A stretch of 64,000 nt of DNA from Ascidiaceihabitans donghaensis (GTDB lineage: Bacteria > Pseudomonadota > Alphaproteobacteria > Rhodobacterales > Rhodobacteraceae), in assembly GCF_900302465.1 (NCBI RefSeq), contig NZ_OMOR01000001.1:2946729-3010728 (forward strand). The letters run 5' to 3'. Under the pieces are notes generated by a model. That model saw only the letters and a program-made list of their open reading frames with translations, had not been told where the DNA came from and ran no database searches. Positions 48,691 through 59,240 of the stretch are shown piece after piece. The position numbers and the translations under genes are program-made. Each line of letters opens with the position of its first letter. The stretch's first letter is position 1.

Positions 48691-49293
48691 ATGCAACGTC
48701 GCACATTTTTGAAAACCGCTATAGCAGGTCTTTTTCCTGCGCCGTTTATCGCAACCCGGGCTTGGGCGGCCCCAAAGCCATATGTGATCGGCCCCAAGGG
48801 CGCAAAGATCACCTACAGCTTTTTACTGTCCGGTACCGAACACCGTGGCACTGTTCCCGTCAACGCCAGTCAAATCAGCATCGATCCTGACAATCTAGCG
48901 GCGTCGCGCGTTGAAGTTTCTGCGAATGTGCGTCGTGCAAAAACCGGGCTTATCTTTGCAACAGAGGCGCTTAAAAGCGCATCAATGCTGCATGCAAAGG
49001 CCCATCCCAATGCCCGATTTGTCACAACTTCTGTGCGGTTGGGGCCACAAGGCAGCATATCAAAAGGCGCAGTCATAACCGGCGACTTGACCCTGCGTGG
49101 CGTGACACACAGCATCCGCTTTGACACATCCGTCTTTCGCCCCGAAGGGAGTGCCGCGCATGATCTAAGCGCGTTGACCATTCGCATGCGCGGATCGCTA
49201 AGCCGCAAAACGTTCGGCATCAACGGCTACCAAGACCTTGTTGCGGACACCGTACGCATGGACATTGACGCGGAAATCCGCGCGGCATCCTGA
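48691..49293 (+). CDS. YceI family periplasmic lipid-binding protein
   Basis: A 200-residue protein. It opens with a Tat-like signal, R-R-T-F-L-K, and a hydrophobic stretch ending A-W-A, and continues with the YceI beta-barrel: S-x-x-x-x-L-x-x-R-V-E-V-S-A-N, the G-D-L-T-L-R-G-V-T-H motif, and a G-I-N-G-Y end. YceI proteins bind isoprenoid lipids such as polyprenyl chains. The Tat signal is unusual for such a small apoprotein. A hairpin lies after the stop. Confidence 0.88.
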   Translation: MQRRTFLKTAIAGLFPAPFIATRAWAAPKPYVIGPKGAKITYSFLLSGTEHRGTVPVNASQISIDPDNLAASRVEVSANVRRAKTGLIFATEALKSASMLHAKAHPNARFVTTSVRLGPQGSISKGAVITGDLTLRGVTHSIRFDTSVFRPEGSAAHDLSALTIRMRGSLSRKTFGINGYQDLVADTVRMDIDAEIRAAS

Positions 49294-49307
49294 AAAAAAC
49301 CACCCCC

Positions 49308-49330
49308 GTTTTTGCAGTTGTTGCAAAAAC
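49308..49330. terminator. hairpin after yceI-like gene
   Basis: GTTTTTGCA-GTTGT-TGCAAAAAC is a perfect 9-bp stem 15 bases past the stop. The T-run lies within the stem, so it is a weaker terminator than usual. Confidence 0.6.
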
Positions 49331-49392
49331 GACGCCACAACGTCGAATTCCCAATAGGCGAATGACGCCGCAAGGCCCATGGTAGGGATATC

Positions 49393-50622
49393 ATGCGTTT
49401 GATCATTTCCTTTGCTGCCCTATTTTTTTCCGCGGTTCTGCTGCAACTGAGTTCCGGTGGTGTTGGCCCGCTGGACGCGTTGTCAGGCAGCGTATTGGGG
49501 TATTCGACCCAAGAAATCGGCATGTTGGGGTCGGCGCATTTTCTGGGATTTTTCATCGGGTGCTGGTGGGCACCCCGATTGATGGGCAGCGTGGGGCACA
49601 GCCGTGCGTTTGCGGCCTTTACCGCCACGGGTGCCATCGGGCTGTTGGCGCATATGCTGGTCGTGAACCCCTATGCCTGGGCTATCATGCGCATCGCATC
49701 AGGTCTTTGTGTGGCGGGGTGTTACACCGTCATCGAAGCATGGCTGCAGGCCAAAGTCACCAATGAAACACGGGGTCGTGCCATGGGCACATACCGTGTG
49801 ATCGACATGAGTGGATCGTTGGTGGCGCAGTTGATGATCGGCGTCCTAAGTCCCGCCAGCTACGTGTCATACAATATCCTCGCCATTTTCTGCTGCGCCG
49901 CCCTTTTGCCACTGACGCTGACCAAAGTGCCCCAACCCGACACGCCATCGGCCCCGCGATTGCGCCCGAAACTGGCCTTTCAGCGTTCCCCCTTGGCGGC
50001 AGCCGGTGTTGTTGTGGCCGCCTTATCCAGCGCATCCTTTCGCATGGTGGGTCCGCTCTACGGTCAGGAAGTCGGCCTCAGCGCCGGGCAAATCGGCTAT
50101 TTTCTCGCCGCTTTCGTTCTGGGGGGTGCTGTGGCCCAATATCCGGTGGGTTGGCTTGCAGACAAATATGATCGTCGCTGGGTGTTGATTTGGTTGTCGG
50201 TTGCCGCAATTGCCAGCTGCGCCGTGACCGCCTTCGCCACCGGGCTTGGAACGTCCGGAATTATGATGACGGCGTTTTTCTTTGGACTTACATCTTTCCC
50301 GATCTATTCTGTGGCCGCAGCCCATGCCCACGATTTCGCAAGCGATTCCGAACGGGTCGAATTGTCCGCGGCTTTGATGTTCTATTTTGCACTGGGAGCA
50401 ATTGCAGCGCCCTATGCTGCTTCTGTGTTGATCAACAGTTTCGGACCACCTGCCTTGTTCATTATGATTGCCTCGGGTCACGCCATTTTGGTGCTTTACG
50501 GGCTGACACGGATGCGGGCCCGGCCAACGCCGGACACACGCACGCGCTATATCTACGCACCGCGCACCTCATTTCTGGTTGGGCGATTAACAAAACTGAT
50601 CCGCAAGCCACACGATGACTAG
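49393..50622 (+). CDS. MFS transporter
   Basis: A 409-residue protein with about twelve membrane segments. The loop after segment 2 (W-W-A-P-R-L-M-G-S-V-G-H-S-R) is the MFS signature region, and the second half repeats the pattern with Q-Y-P-V-G-W-L-A-D-K-Y-D-R-R. It resembles the YcaD/MFS_1 group. The solute is unknown. It is the last gene before metG and is not clearly co-transcribed with it. Confidence 0.9.
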   Translation: MRLIISFAALFFSAVLLQLSSGGVGPLDALSGSVLGYSTQEIGMLGSAHFLGFFIGCWWAPRLMGSVGHSRAFAAFTATGAIGLLAHMLVVNPYAWAIMRIASGLCVAGCYTVIEAWLQAKVTNETRGRAMGTYRVIDMSGSLVAQLMIGVLSPASYVSYNILAIFCCAALLPLTLTKVPQPDTPSAPRLRPKLAFQRSPLAAAGVVVAALSSASFRMVGPLYGQEVGLSAGQIGYFLAAFVLGGAVAQYPVGWLADKYDRRWVLIWLSVAAIASCAVTAFATGLGTSGIMMTAFFFGLTSFPIYSVAAAHAHDFASDSERVELSAALMFYFALGAIAAPYAASVLINSFGPPALFIMIASGHAILVLYGLTRMRARPTPDTRTRYIYAPRTSFLVGRLTKLIRKPHDD

Positions 50623-50712
50623 GTGAAGGATAGCTTCTTGTGGCCCTAGGCACTGTACTCTGACCGCAATGCCCTGATAAAGCATCGCCAACGCGCACAA
50701 AAGGCAACGGCT

Positions 50713-52431
50713 ATGACACGGCATCTCATCACCTCGGCAATCCCCTACATCAACGGGATCAAACATCTGGGCAACCTGATTGGCAGCCAACTGCCCGCAG
50801 ACCTGTTCGCACGCTACCAACGTGCACGCGGGGCCGAAGTGCTGTTTTTATGCGCAACGGATGAACATGGCACGCCAGCGGAATTGGCAGCCGCGAAAGC
50901 AGGTAAACCCGTCGAGGACTATTGTGCAGAAATGCACGACGTGCAGGCTGCAATCGCCAAGGGTTTCCGCCTGTCCTTTGATCACTTCGGGCGGTCGTCG
51001 TCCCCACAGAACCACACATTGACCCAGCATTTTGCAGGTGCGCTGCAAGCCAATGGGCTGATCAAAGAAGTCAGCGAAAAGCAGGTCTATTCCAATGCAG
51101 ACGGGCGGTTCTTGCCGGATCGCTACATCGAAGGCACATGCCCGAACTGTGGCTATGACAAGGCGCGGGGAGACCAATGTGAAAACTGCACCAAGCAGCT
51201 GGACCCTACCGACCTGATCGAACCGCGTTCTGCCATTTCAGGATCCACCGACCTTGAGGTACGCGAAACCAAACACCTGTTTTTGCGTCAATCCGCGTTG
51301 AAGGACGATCTGGATGCTTGGATCGACAGCAAAACCGACTGGCCTGTTCTGACGACGTCCATTGCCAAGAAATGGCTGCATGACGGTGACGGCCTGCGCG
51401 ACCGTGGCATCACGCGCGATTTGCATTGGGGCATTCCGGTGAAAAACGGTGATCAGGATTGGCCCGGCATGGAAGACAAAGTCTTTTATGTCTGGTTCGA
51501 CGCCCCCATCGAATACATCGCTTGTGCTGGTGAATGGGCCGACGCCCAAGGGTTGGCGCAAGCCGATTGGGAACGCTGGTGGCGCACCGACAAAGGCGCC
51601 GACGACGTGCGCTATACGCAGTTCATGGGCAAAGACAACGTTCCGTTCCACACGCTGAGCTTCCCGGCCACAATCCTAGGGTCGAAAGAGCCGTGGAAGA
51701 TGGTCGACCACCTGAAATCATTTAATTTTCTCAACTATGACGGCGGGCAATTTTCCACCAGCCAAGGGCGCGGGATCTTCATGGATCAAGCGCTCGAACT
51801 GTTGCCTGCCGACTATTGGCGTTGGTATTTGCTCAGCAACGCGCCAGAAAGCTCTGACAGCGAATTCACGTGGGAAACGTTCCAACAGACCGCGAACAAA
51901 GACCTGGCCGACGTTTTGGGCAACTTCGTGTCCCGAGTCACGAAATTCTGCCGTTCCAAATTTGACGAAACTGTTCCTGCGGGCGGAGCCTACGGCGATG
52001 TTGAAGCCGCACTGATTGCGGATCTGCAAAAACGACTGGCGCAGTATCAGTCCCACATGGACGCCATAGAAGTGCGTAAAGCAGCCGCTGAATTGCGCGC
52101 AATGTGGGCTGCAGGCAACGAATACCTCCAAACGGTTGCCCCTTGGTCAACATTCAAAGAAGACCCCGACCAAGCCGCAGCACAAATCCGACTGGCTTTG
52201 AACCTGATCCGCTTTTACGCCGTTTTGTCGCAGCCTTTTATCCCCGATGCCGGTGCAGATCTGTTGGCGACGATGAACGCGACAGACGCGGCATGGCCCA
52301 CAGATGTCGCTGAAGCGCTCAATGCTCTGGGTGTCGGCCATGCGTTTACCGTCCCGGACGTCAGTTTTGCCAAAATCAGCGACGAAGACCGCGAAACCTG
52401 GCAGGCGCGTTTCTCTGGGGTTCGAACGTAA
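50713..52431 (+). CDS. metG: methionyl-tRNA synthetase
   Basis: A 572-residue class I enzyme that charges tRNA-Met. The HIGH-type motif is I-K-H-L-G-N, the zinc ribbon is C-P-N-C-G and C-E-N-C, and the KMSKS site reads F-S-T-S-Q-G-R-G, a form seen in one MetRS branch. The anticodon-binding helical domain follows; there is no C-terminal EMAP domain. Length and order are normal. Confidence 0.96.
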   Translation: MTRHLITSAIPYINGIKHLGNLIGSQLPADLFARYQRARGAEVLFLCATDEHGTPAELAAAKAGKPVEDYCAEMHDVQAAIAKGFRLSFDHFGRSSSPQNHTLTQHFAGALQANGLIKEVSEKQVYSNADGRFLPDRYIEGTCPNCGYDKARGDQCENCTKQLDPTDLIEPRSAISGSTDLEVRETKHLFLRQSALKDDLDAWIDSKTDWPVLTTSIAKKWLHDGDGLRDRGITRDLHWGIPVKNGDQDWPGMEDKVFYVWFDAPIEYIACAGEWADAQGLAQADWERWWRTDKGADDVRYTQFMGKDNVPFHTLSFPATILGSKEPWKMVDHLKSFNFLNYDGGQFSTSQGRGIFMDQALELLPADYWRWYLLSNAPESSDSEFTWETFQQTANKDLADVLGNFVSRVTKFCRSKFDETVPAGGAYGDVEAALIADLQKRLAQYQSHMDAIEVRKAAAELRAMWAAGNEYLQTVAPWSTFKEDPDQAAAQIRLALNLIRFYAVLSQPFIPDAGADLLATMNATDAAWPTDVAEALNALGVGHAFTVPDVSFAKISDEDRETWQARFSGVRT

Positions 52432-52503
52432 AAACTGATCAAAAATTCTTGATCGAACTGACAAAATGTCGCAGGATACCCTCATAGATTGAGGAATTTT
52501 GCC

Positions 52504-55500
52504 ATGAAGCGTTTTATAGCTGTCACAGCCACAGTATTTTTGTGTTCGGTCGTTTTTGCCTTTGCCCCGCTGCGCGCCCAAGCTGATTCGTCAGCTTCTG
52601 GTTTGCCCTTGCCATCTGCTTTGCCTTTGCTGGACTACGAAGCGCAGCTTTATCCGTTTATCGCAAATCGCGACTTCGCGGAGCTAAAGTGGGTGCGCGA
52701 CAAATCATGGCGCGATACGGGTCCCTTTGTTCTTGATACAAATTACGGCGTCCATCCCGCTGTGCGCATGTACTATTCGCCAGAGATCATCGATTGGCTT
52801 GAGGGCGGACGCAAAGGCACGGTCAAAGACGGCGCGATCGTGATCAAAGAAATGGCAACGCCCCCGTCTGCAATCTACAACGAATACCGCGACATGCTGA
52901 CGTACTTGCATCCCGACGATCCGGACACGGTTGAAGCGGAAATGTTGAAGTATATCCGCAAAGACGGCGGGTTGAACTGGACGGTGATGGTCAAAGACAG
53001 CGCTGTGTCCCACGGCGGCTGGTTTTTTGCCTCCGTCGACCAAGACGCCACCATCGACGACTTTAGCAAGTATCCCTACACCCCACCAACGGGGTCTGCG
53101 GGCGACGGCACGTGCATGCGGTGCCATGCCTCAGCCGCGGAAGAACTGATATTTTCCGCTTTGGACAACGTCGAAGGCTATCCCGGTCAGCCTTTCATCT
53201 TCCGCGTCGATGAAAGCTGGCGCAAACTGAAAAACTTCCCCGAAGGTCCATTCAACTTGCCCAAATGGCAACGCCCTGCGGGTGGCGCAGGCGAAACGGC
53301 CCTGATCGAGGACTATTTCCACAGTGAAAAGTCCGCCCAAAAAAGTGCCAAGACAGCGCCGGTTTCACCAACCGAACAAAATCCGACATTTTTGGCTATG
53401 TTCAAACCGACAGGCGGGGTGAACATCAACCCTGACAACGTGCAGCGCTTGCCCAGCCAATGGTTGGACCATGTGCCTGCAAGGCCCAACGACTCGCAAC
53501 ACTTCTTAACGTCGGACAATTGCGTCGGCTGTCACGGCGGCCTTGGCGGTGCGCCTTACGGCAACACTATGTTTATTCAAACCGGCCCCGACTATGGGAC
53601 AGGTTACAACATTTCCGAATATGGCGAATGGCGTTGGTCCCCGATGGGTTTGGCCGGGCGTGACCCGATTTTCTACGCACAGCTTGAAAGCGAATTCGCG
53701 CTTCTGGAAAAGGCCGGTGTGGGCGACCTGTCCTCCAATCTTGGGACGACTTGCCTGTCATGCCACGCAGCAATGGGCCAACGACAGCTTAGCATCGACG
53801 CCCACGAAAACCCCGATAAGGGTTTGAATGCCAACGATTTCAAAGTGGCCTATACGTTGCTGCATGATCCACTGACAGCTTCCGAGGAACAAAAGCAGAA
53901 GGATGCAGGCGTCTTCGATTACCATCAATACGGTAACCTGGGCCGTGAAGGTATTTCATGTGCTGTCTGCCACCATATCGCGCCGCCCGAACAAGCCGCA
54001 GGGCAGCCCGATTACAACACCCTCGACACCTATCTCATGAATGGCACGACAGGCGTCTTCCGCTTAACGGACGCTGACGAATTGGGCGGACCGTTCAAGG
54101 ATGTCGCTGTCAAACCAATGCAAAATGCGATGGGGATCACCCCTGTCTTTAACGAGTATGTTAAAGACAGCCAGATGTGTGGGGCATGCCATACAATCAA
54201 TTTGCCCAATGTTGATGCTGACAAAACCAAACCATTGGAAGGGTATTCGGAAGCCGATCAAAAGGTATTCAACGATGCTGCAAAGAACGGTGCAGCCTTT
54301 TTGAAAGACGAATACGGCACCACGTTTGCAGAAGGACTGCTGGATTTCCAACACTCTGTCGAACAGGCGACATACATCGAATGGGTGAACTCTGTCTTTA
54401 ATGAAGAGGGCACCGGGCAGTCCTGTCAGGATTGCCATATGAAAGGGAACTTCGAAACCGTTGACGGCGAGATCAAGATCGACAGCATCACCACCCAAAT
54501 CGCCTCAATTCAGGACAGCAACCTGCCAGACGTCGACAATCTGTTGCCGACAAAGGACATCACGGTTCCTTTCCGCGAAGACTACAAACGCCACAACTTT
54601 GTCGGTTTAAACGCCTACATGGTTTCGATGCTAAGTCAGTTCAGCGAAGAATTGGGCATGGGCTATACTGACCCCATGACATCGGCCACGAACGGCGCAC
54701 AGTTGTCGTTGGACACAATAGCGCTGCAAGCGCGCGATGAAACGGCCGACGTCGGGATCGAGGTCGAAATGGGCGATGGCGGTGTTGTGGCCCATGTCAA
54801 CGTGACCAACAAAACAGGGCACCGTTTGCCGTCAGGTGTCGGCTTCCGTCGTGCTTTCCTTGAGGTAAAAGCAACCTCAAAGGATGGCAAAGTGATCTGG
54901 TGTTCGGGCTGCTCGAATGACGCAGGTGTGATATTGGGTGCGGATAAGAAGCCCTTGAAAACAGAGTTTCTGGATCACGTTCCTGCTGGTGCAAAAGAAG
55001 CATTGTTCCAGCCGCATTACACCGTGATCGACGATCAGGACCAAGTGCAAATCTACGAGGAACTGACCCAGAATGCAGAGCTCGAATTCACCACAAGCTT
55101 TGTGCACCGTGTCTACCACCCCAAAGACAATCGACTGCCACCAAAGGGCGCGTTGAAGCCGGGAACACCTGAATTCATTGCGAAATTTGGAGACAGCGAA
55201 GTCACAGCGGCCTTTATGAAAGCGACCCTTCCCGAAGGGAAAGCTAAAATGGATGCCGATTTCGGGGACGGTTCTGACCGCACGACCTACCAGATCAAGG
55301 TGCCAAAAGGCGTGAATGCAAAGGAGGTCACAGTGACGGCGACCCTCTATTCGCAAGCGATCCCGCCTTACTATCTAAAGCAACGCTTTGAGACCGCGCC
55401 AAACCAGCCCGCAACGCAGCGCCTTTACTATCTGGCGAGCCGATTGAAAACGGAAGGCACGATCATCGAAGGTTGGAAGCTGAAGGTGCAATCCGCCAGC

Positions 55501-55521
55501 GGATCAGCAAAATCGCAATAA
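52504..55521 (+). CDS. secreted hexaheme cytochrome c with P460-like N-terminal domain
   Basis: A 1005-residue secreted protein (signal peptide about 1-27). Six C-x-x-C-H heme sites stand at residues 204, 340, 417, 486, 559 and 641; a seventh C-x-x-C (800) ends in Ser and is not a normal heme site. The N-terminal part resembles cytochrome P460/c'-beta proteins: G-A-I-V-I-K-E, then W-T-V-M-V-K and G-G-W-F-F, then C-M-R-C-H-A. After the hemes comes N-K-T-G-H-R-L-P-S-G-V-G-F-R-R, a motif of the beta domain that follows multiheme oxidoreductases. It stands alone; the substrate and redox partner are unknown. GAGGAA precedes the ATG. Confidence 0.85.
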   Translation: MKRFIAVTATVFLCSVVFAFAPLRAQADSSASGLPLPSALPLLDYEAQLYPFIANRDFAELKWVRDKSWRDTGPFVLDTNYGVHPAVRMYYSPEIIDWLEGGRKGTVKDGAIVIKEMATPPSAIYNEYRDMLTYLHPDDPDTVEAEMLKYIRKDGGLNWTVMVKDSAVSHGGWFFASVDQDATIDDFSKYPYTPPTGSAGDGTCMRCHASAAEELIFSALDNVEGYPGQPFIFRVDESWRKLKNFPEGPFNLPKWQRPAGGAGETALIEDYFHSEKSAQKSAKTAPVSPTEQNPTFLAMFKPTGGVNINPDNVQRLPSQWLDHVPARPNDSQHFLTSDNCVGCHGGLGGAPYGNTMFIQTGPDYGTGYNISEYGEWRWSPMGLAGRDPIFYAQLESEFALLEKAGVGDLSSNLGTTCLSCHAAMGQRQLSIDAHENPDKGLNANDFKVAYTLLHDPLTASEEQKQKDAGVFDYHQYGNLGREGISCAVCHHIAPPEQAAGQPDYNTLDTYLMNGTTGVFRLTDADELGGPFKDVAVKPMQNAMGITPVFNEYVKDSQMCGACHTINLPNVDADKTKPLEGYSEADQKVFNDAAKNGAAFLKDEYGTTFAEGLLDFQHSVEQATYIEWVNSVFNEEGTGQSCQDCHMKGNFETVDGEIKIDSITTQIASIQDSNLPDVDNLLPTKDITVPFREDYKRHNFVGLNAYMVSMLSQFSEELGMGYTDPMTSATNGAQLSLDTIALQARDETADVGIEVEMGDGGVVAHVNVTNKTGHRLPSGVGFRRAFLEVKATSKDGKVIWCSGCSNDAGVILGADKKPLKTEFLDHVPAGAKEALFQPHYTVIDDQDQVQIYEELTQNAELEFTTSFVHRVYHPKDNRLPPKGALKPGTPEFIAKFGDSEVTAAFMKATLPEGKAKMDADFGDGSDRTTYQIKVPKGVNAKEVTVTATLYSQAIPPYYLKQRFETAPNQPATQRLYYLASRLKTEGTIIEGWKLKVQSASGSAKSQ

Positions 55522-55528
55522 ATGGACA

Positions 55529-55556
55529 GGTGGGCCGCCAACGATGCCGGCCCACC
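55529..55556. terminator. hairpin between convergent cytochrome and hisG genes
   Basis: GGTGGGCC and GGCCCACC form an 8-bp stem in the short gap. No T-run follows on either strand. Confidence 0.6.
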
Positions 55557-55573
55557 CCAATCAAAGACGCCTG

Positions 55574-56281
55574 TTAAACGTGATCGTCAAATCCGGCGCT
55601 GACCGTTTCCAGAAACGCCGCTAAAACAGCACGATCGGCTTCGTCAACATGTGCGACACGCGATTTCCACAGCGTCGCTTGGGACGCCAACACCAATCCG
55701 TCTGACAGTATTTTCAAATGGTTGGCGCGCAGTGTTTCACCAGAACTGGTGATGTCCGCGATCATTTCAGCCGTCTCATTGGCAACCGTGCCTTCAGTGG
55801 CCCCTTGGCTGTCGACCAACGCGTAATCTGCGACGCCTGCATTGCGCAGAAAATCGCGCACAAGGCGATGGTACTTGGTGGCGATCCGCAGGCGCATGCC
55901 ATGGGTCGCACGAAACGCAGAGGCGGCGGCATCCAGATCGTCCAGAGTGTCCACGTCGACCCAACATTGTGGCACTGCCATGATCAAATCTGCATGGCCA
56001 AACCCCATCTCTTCAACGGGGGCCACTTGCTGTTCCCAGAGCGGCAGTTTTTCCTGCACAAGATCCGTGCCTGTGACGCCAAAATGGATATTTCCCGATG
56101 CAAGTTCCCGTGGCACTTCGCCCGCAGACAACAAAACCAAAGCCACACCATCAATGCCTTCGACACGACCGGCATATTCACGGTCCGATCCAGTACGGCT
56201 TAAGACGATGCCGCGTTCGGAAAACCAGTCAAAGGTTTTTTCCATCAACCGGCCTTTGGATGGCACGCCCAACTTAATCAT
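55574..56281 (-). CDS. hisG: ATP phosphoribosyltransferase catalytic subunit, short form
   Basis: A 235-residue HisG of the short type, which needs HisZ. It joins PRPP and ATP in the first step of histidine synthesis. G-V-P-S-K-G-R-L-M is the N-terminal nucleotide site, F-G-V-T-G-T-D-L follows, and the PRPP loop region around I-A-D-I-T-S-S-G-E-T-L is in place. There is no C-terminal regulatory domain. It overlaps hisZ by four bases (ATGA). Confidence 0.95.
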   Translation of the reverse strand: MIKLGVPSKGRLMEKTFDWFSERGIVLSRTGSDREYAGRVEGIDGVALVLLSAGEVPRELASGNIHFGVTGTDLVQEKLPLWEQQVAPVEEMGFGHADLIMAVPQCWVDVDTLDDLDAAASAFRATHGMRLRIATKYHRLVRDFLRNAGVADYALVDSQGATEGTVANETAEMIADITSSGETLRANHLKILSDGLVLASQATLWKSRVAHVDEADRAVLAAFLETVSAGFDDHV

Positions 56282-57348
56282 GCCGCATCCTCCAGTTCCG
56301 CGATCAATCCGGGGCGCAACACGGCACCGACCGCCGGAATTTCAGCCCCCTGCCCCAGCCGCCGGGTCAAAGCATCATAGCGCCCACCACTGGCCAAAGT
56401 CGGCAGTTCAGGGTGCCCGTCTGCATAGATCCCGAACACAAATCCGTCGTAATATTCCATCGACGTGCGCCCATAGCTGGCCTCGAAGGGCAAGTTATCT
56501 ACGTCCACTCCGCGTGACGCCATCGCAGTGGACCGCGCATCCAATCCGGTCACAGCTGACGAAATCGCAGGCATATCAACGGCCAAATCGCGCAATTGTT
56601 GCAATGCGTAAGGTACTGTTTCGCGAACCTTCAACAACGCATCAATGACTTCCATCTCCGCCTGAGAAATCGGTGCGGCGGCGGCGTCTTGGTGCAAAGC
56701 GGCAATGCGTGCTTCAATCTCGGCGGCACTGCGCAGACCAATGTTTGGTGCATCCACCGTCCCCTCGCCGCGCAACAAAGCAACGCGCGACGCGGGCACC
56801 GAAACACGCCCCGAAAAGCGGTCCAGCAGGGCGCGAAACCGGCGCGGGCGCCAGATGTGCCGCATCAACGCATCTTTGCGGGCGCGGGTGGTGTTCAAAC
56901 CTTGCACGGCTGCCATCAAAATGCCGATGTCGCCAGTTGCCACATGTGTATTCAAATGCGCAACACTTTGAGATATCAACGAAAAGACTTCTGCGTCGGC
57001 GGCGGCGGGGTCCGTTCGGTCAAAGACCTCGTAGCCCACTTGCATGTATTCACTGCTGCGTTCCGGATCATGTTCCTGACGGCGAAACACTTCACCCGCA
57101 TAGGTGTAACGCGCGGGCTCTGCACCGTCAGACATATGCATCTGCACGACAGGCACCGTGAAATCAGGGCGCAGCATCTGTTCGCCTTTTAGCGCATCCG
57201 ACGTGACATAGGCCCGCGCACGAATGTCCTCGCCATACAGGTCCAAAAGCGTTTCGGCAGGTTGCAACACAGGAGGTTCGACCACAGTCGCCCCCTGCAT
57301 TTCGAAAGTTGCACGCAGTTCCATCGCGCGCATACGGACGTTACGCAT
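56278..57348 (-). CDS. hisZ: ATP phosphoribosyltransferase regulatory subunit HisZ
   Basis: A 356-residue HisRS paralogue without aminoacylation activity that pairs with short HisG and makes the enzyme sensitive to histidine. It has the class II core R-P-D-F-T-V-P-V (motif 2 region) and F-R-R-Q-E, and A-S-G-G-R-Y-D-A-L near the end. Its start overlaps the hisS stop by eight bases. Alternative ATG codons occur at 57333 and 57324. Confidence 0.93.
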   Translation of the reverse strand: MRNVRMRAMELRATFEMQGATVVEPPVLQPAETLLDLYGEDIRARAYVTSDALKGEQMLRPDFTVPVVQMHMSDGAEPARYTYAGEVFRRQEHDPERSSEYMQVGYEVFDRTDPAAADAEVFSLISQSVAHLNTHVATGDIGILMAAVQGLNTTRARKDALMRHIWRPRRFRALLDRFSGRVSVPASRVALLRGEGTVDAPNIGLRSAAEIEARIAALHQDAAAAPISQAEMEVIDALLKVRETVPYALQQLRDLAVDMPAISSAVTGLDARSTAMASRGVDVDNLPFEASYGRTSMEYYDGFVFGIYADGHPELPTLASGGRYDALTRRLGQGAEIPAVGAVLRPGLIAELEDAA

Positions 57349-58849
57349 TGTTCAGAATCTCTTGGACTTTGGCCAGCATCTGGGCCCGTGGCACTTCGAA
57401 TTGGCTGGGGCGGTCTTTCCATTCTTCATGGGTCGCCGTTTCCGCGATCTTGGCGCCAAGGATCAAGTCCTTGATTTGCACAACGCCGCGCTCCTTTTCG
57501 TCGCCCCCTTCGATGATGGCCACGGGTGACGCGCGTTTGTCTGCGTATTTCAACTGGTTTCCAAAGTTCTTTGGATTGCCAAGATAGACCTCGGCGCGGA
57601 TGCCCGCCTGACGCAGTTCCGCAACCATTGCCTGATAGTCCGCCATCCTGTCACGGTCCATAACCGTCACAACAACAGGGCCGGGATTGGTCGATTGCAT
57701 GCGCCCCTTGGCTTGCAAAGCGGCAAGCAACCGGTCAACGCCTATGGAGACCCCCGTTGCAGGAACCTCTTGACCGGTGAAGCGCTTGACCAAATCGTCG
57801 TATCGCCCGCCGCCAGCAACGGACCCGAAGTTGCGCTTGCGGCCCTTTTCGTCAAGAATTTCAAAGGTTAGTTCAGCCTCGTACACAGGACCTGTGTAGT
57901 ACCCCAAGCCGCGCACAACCGACGGATCAATTTCGATCCGGTCCGCATGGTAGCCGCCTGCATCCAACAAGCTTGCCATCGTTTCCAATTCACCCACACC
58001 CGCTTTGCCAGTCTCGGACCCTTCAACCAGCTCATAGAGACGGGCCACGGTGGCAGCCCCTGTGTCGCGTTTTGCCTGCATGAACCCCATGACCGTGTCG
58101 GCCTGCGCGTCCGTGAGACCCGCACCATCGGTAAAGTCGCCGCTGTCATCTTTGCGACCTTCGCCAAGAAGTGCGCGCACCCCTTCCATCCCCAAACGGT
58201 CAAGTTTATCGATGGCCCGCAAAACAATGCCGCGTTCATGGGCGAATTTATCCGGATCAGACGGATCCAGAACGCCGGCCACTTCCATGACGCCGTTCAA
58301 CACCTTGCGGTTGTTGATGCGTACGATGTAGTCCCCGCGCGGAATGCCGACTTCTTCCAACGTATCCGACAACATCGCGCAAATCTCTGCATCTGCAGCC
58401 ATGGACGCTGTGCCGACGGTGTCTGCATCACACTGATAAAACTGACGGAAACGGCCTGGGCCGGGCTTTTCATTGCGCCAAACCGGCCCCATCGTGTATC
58501 GACGGTAAGGGTTGGGCAGGTCATTGCGGTGCTGCGCGTAAACACGCGCCAAAGGGGCCGTCATGTCGTACCGCAGCGCCAACCAATCGCCGGGCTTTTC
58601 GCCTTCGCCATCCTCTTGCCACGCAAACACACCCGCGTTGGGACGATCCACGTCAGGCAAGAATTTGCCCAAAGCTTCCACAGTTTCAACTGCGCTGCTT
58701 TCCAATGCGTCAAAGCCGTACCGATGATACACTCCGGCAATCGCTTGCAGCATTTCTGCGCGCTGAGTGACCTCAGTGCCGAAATAGTCGCGAAAGCCCT
58801 TTGGCGTTTCTGCCTTGGGGCGCGGGGTTTTCTTGGGCTTTGCCATCAT
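57341..58849 (-). CDS. hisS: histidyl-tRNA synthetase, divergent alphaproteobacterial type
   Basis: A 502-residue class II synthetase. Motif 1 lies near the N-terminus, and the motif 2 loop is [15 protein letters not shown] instead of the R-H-E-R-P-x-x-G-R-Y-R-Q-F-H-Q of E. coli. The histidine A motif R-G-L-G-Y-Y-T-G and motif 3 (G-V-S-I-G-V-D-R-L) are present. The protein is longer than the usual 420-430. The changed loop fits the tRNA-His in this window, which has A73 and no G-1. First gene of the hisS-hisZ-hisG operon. Confidence 0.95.
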   Translation of the reverse strand: MMAKPKKTPRPKAETPKGFRDYFGTEVTQRAEMLQAIAGVYHRYGFDALESSAVETVEALGKFLPDVDRPNAGVFAWQEDGEGEKPGDWLALRYDMTAPLARVYAQHRNDLPNPYRRYTMGPVWRNEKPGPGRFRQFYQCDADTVGTASMAADAEICAMLSDTLEEVGIPRGDYIVRINNRKVLNGVMEVAGVLDPSDPDKFAHERGIVLRAIDKLDRLGMEGVRALLGEGRKDDSGDFTDGAGLTDAQADTVMGFMQAKRDTGAATVARLYELVEGSETGKAGVGELETMASLLDAGGYHADRIEIDPSVVRGLGYYTGPVYEAELTFEILDEKGRKRNFGSVAGGGRYDDLVKRFTGQEVPATGVSIGVDRLLAALQAKGRMQSTNPGPVVVTVMDRDRMADYQAMVAELRQAGIRAEVYLGNPKNFGNQLKYADKRASPVAIIEGGDEKERGVVQIKDLILGAKIAETATHEEWKDRPSQFEVPRAQMLAKVQEILNNA

Positions 58850-58986
58850 TGGTTCCTGTCCGTTGACACGGGTCAGGCTCTACCGCAGGCGGTGTTCAGG
58901 GGCAACTGTGAAGCGCCGGTTCAGGTTGCTGTTCTACGAGACTATGCGATAAGCGACACAACCGTGTAGCGCTGAAAGACCAATCC

Positions 58987-59181
58987 ATGAACAAACTTGA
59001 AGAAGACATGGCCCACCTGACGCGGATGGTCGAAGACCTTTCGGACATCGTGGCCCAACAGGCTGAAGAAATCGTGACACTCAACCGTCGGGTGCACATG
59101 CTGATGCAGCGTGAAGGGGAACGGGACGCTTCGCAAAGTGGCGGCGTTGTCGTCGGGGATGAACGTCCGCCACATTACTGA
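58987..59181 (+). CDS. slyX: SlyX family protein
   Basis: A 64-residue protein, almost entirely one coiled coil (L-E-E-D-M-A-H-L-T-R-M-V-E-D-L-S-D-I-V), with the C-terminal P-P-H-Y that marks SlyX. The function is not known. It is monocistronic between hisS and the lipoprotein. Confidence 0.87.
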   Translation: MNKLEEDMAHLTRMVEDLSDIVAQQAEEIVTLNRRVHMLMQREGERDASQSGGVVVGDERPPHY

Positions 59182-59208
59182 GACCAGCATCAAGACATGC
59201 AGGCGGAA

Positions 59209-59240
59209 GCCTCCGGCGGGGATTATCATGTCATGGGGAT
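59209..59240. repeat. dispersed GC-hairpin repeat, family 2 (copy E)
   Basis: GCCTCCGGCGGGGATTATCATGTCATGGGG matches the CCTCCGGCGGAG and ATGAAG core of copy B. It lies between the convergent ends of slyX and the lipoprotein gene. Confidence 0.65.
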
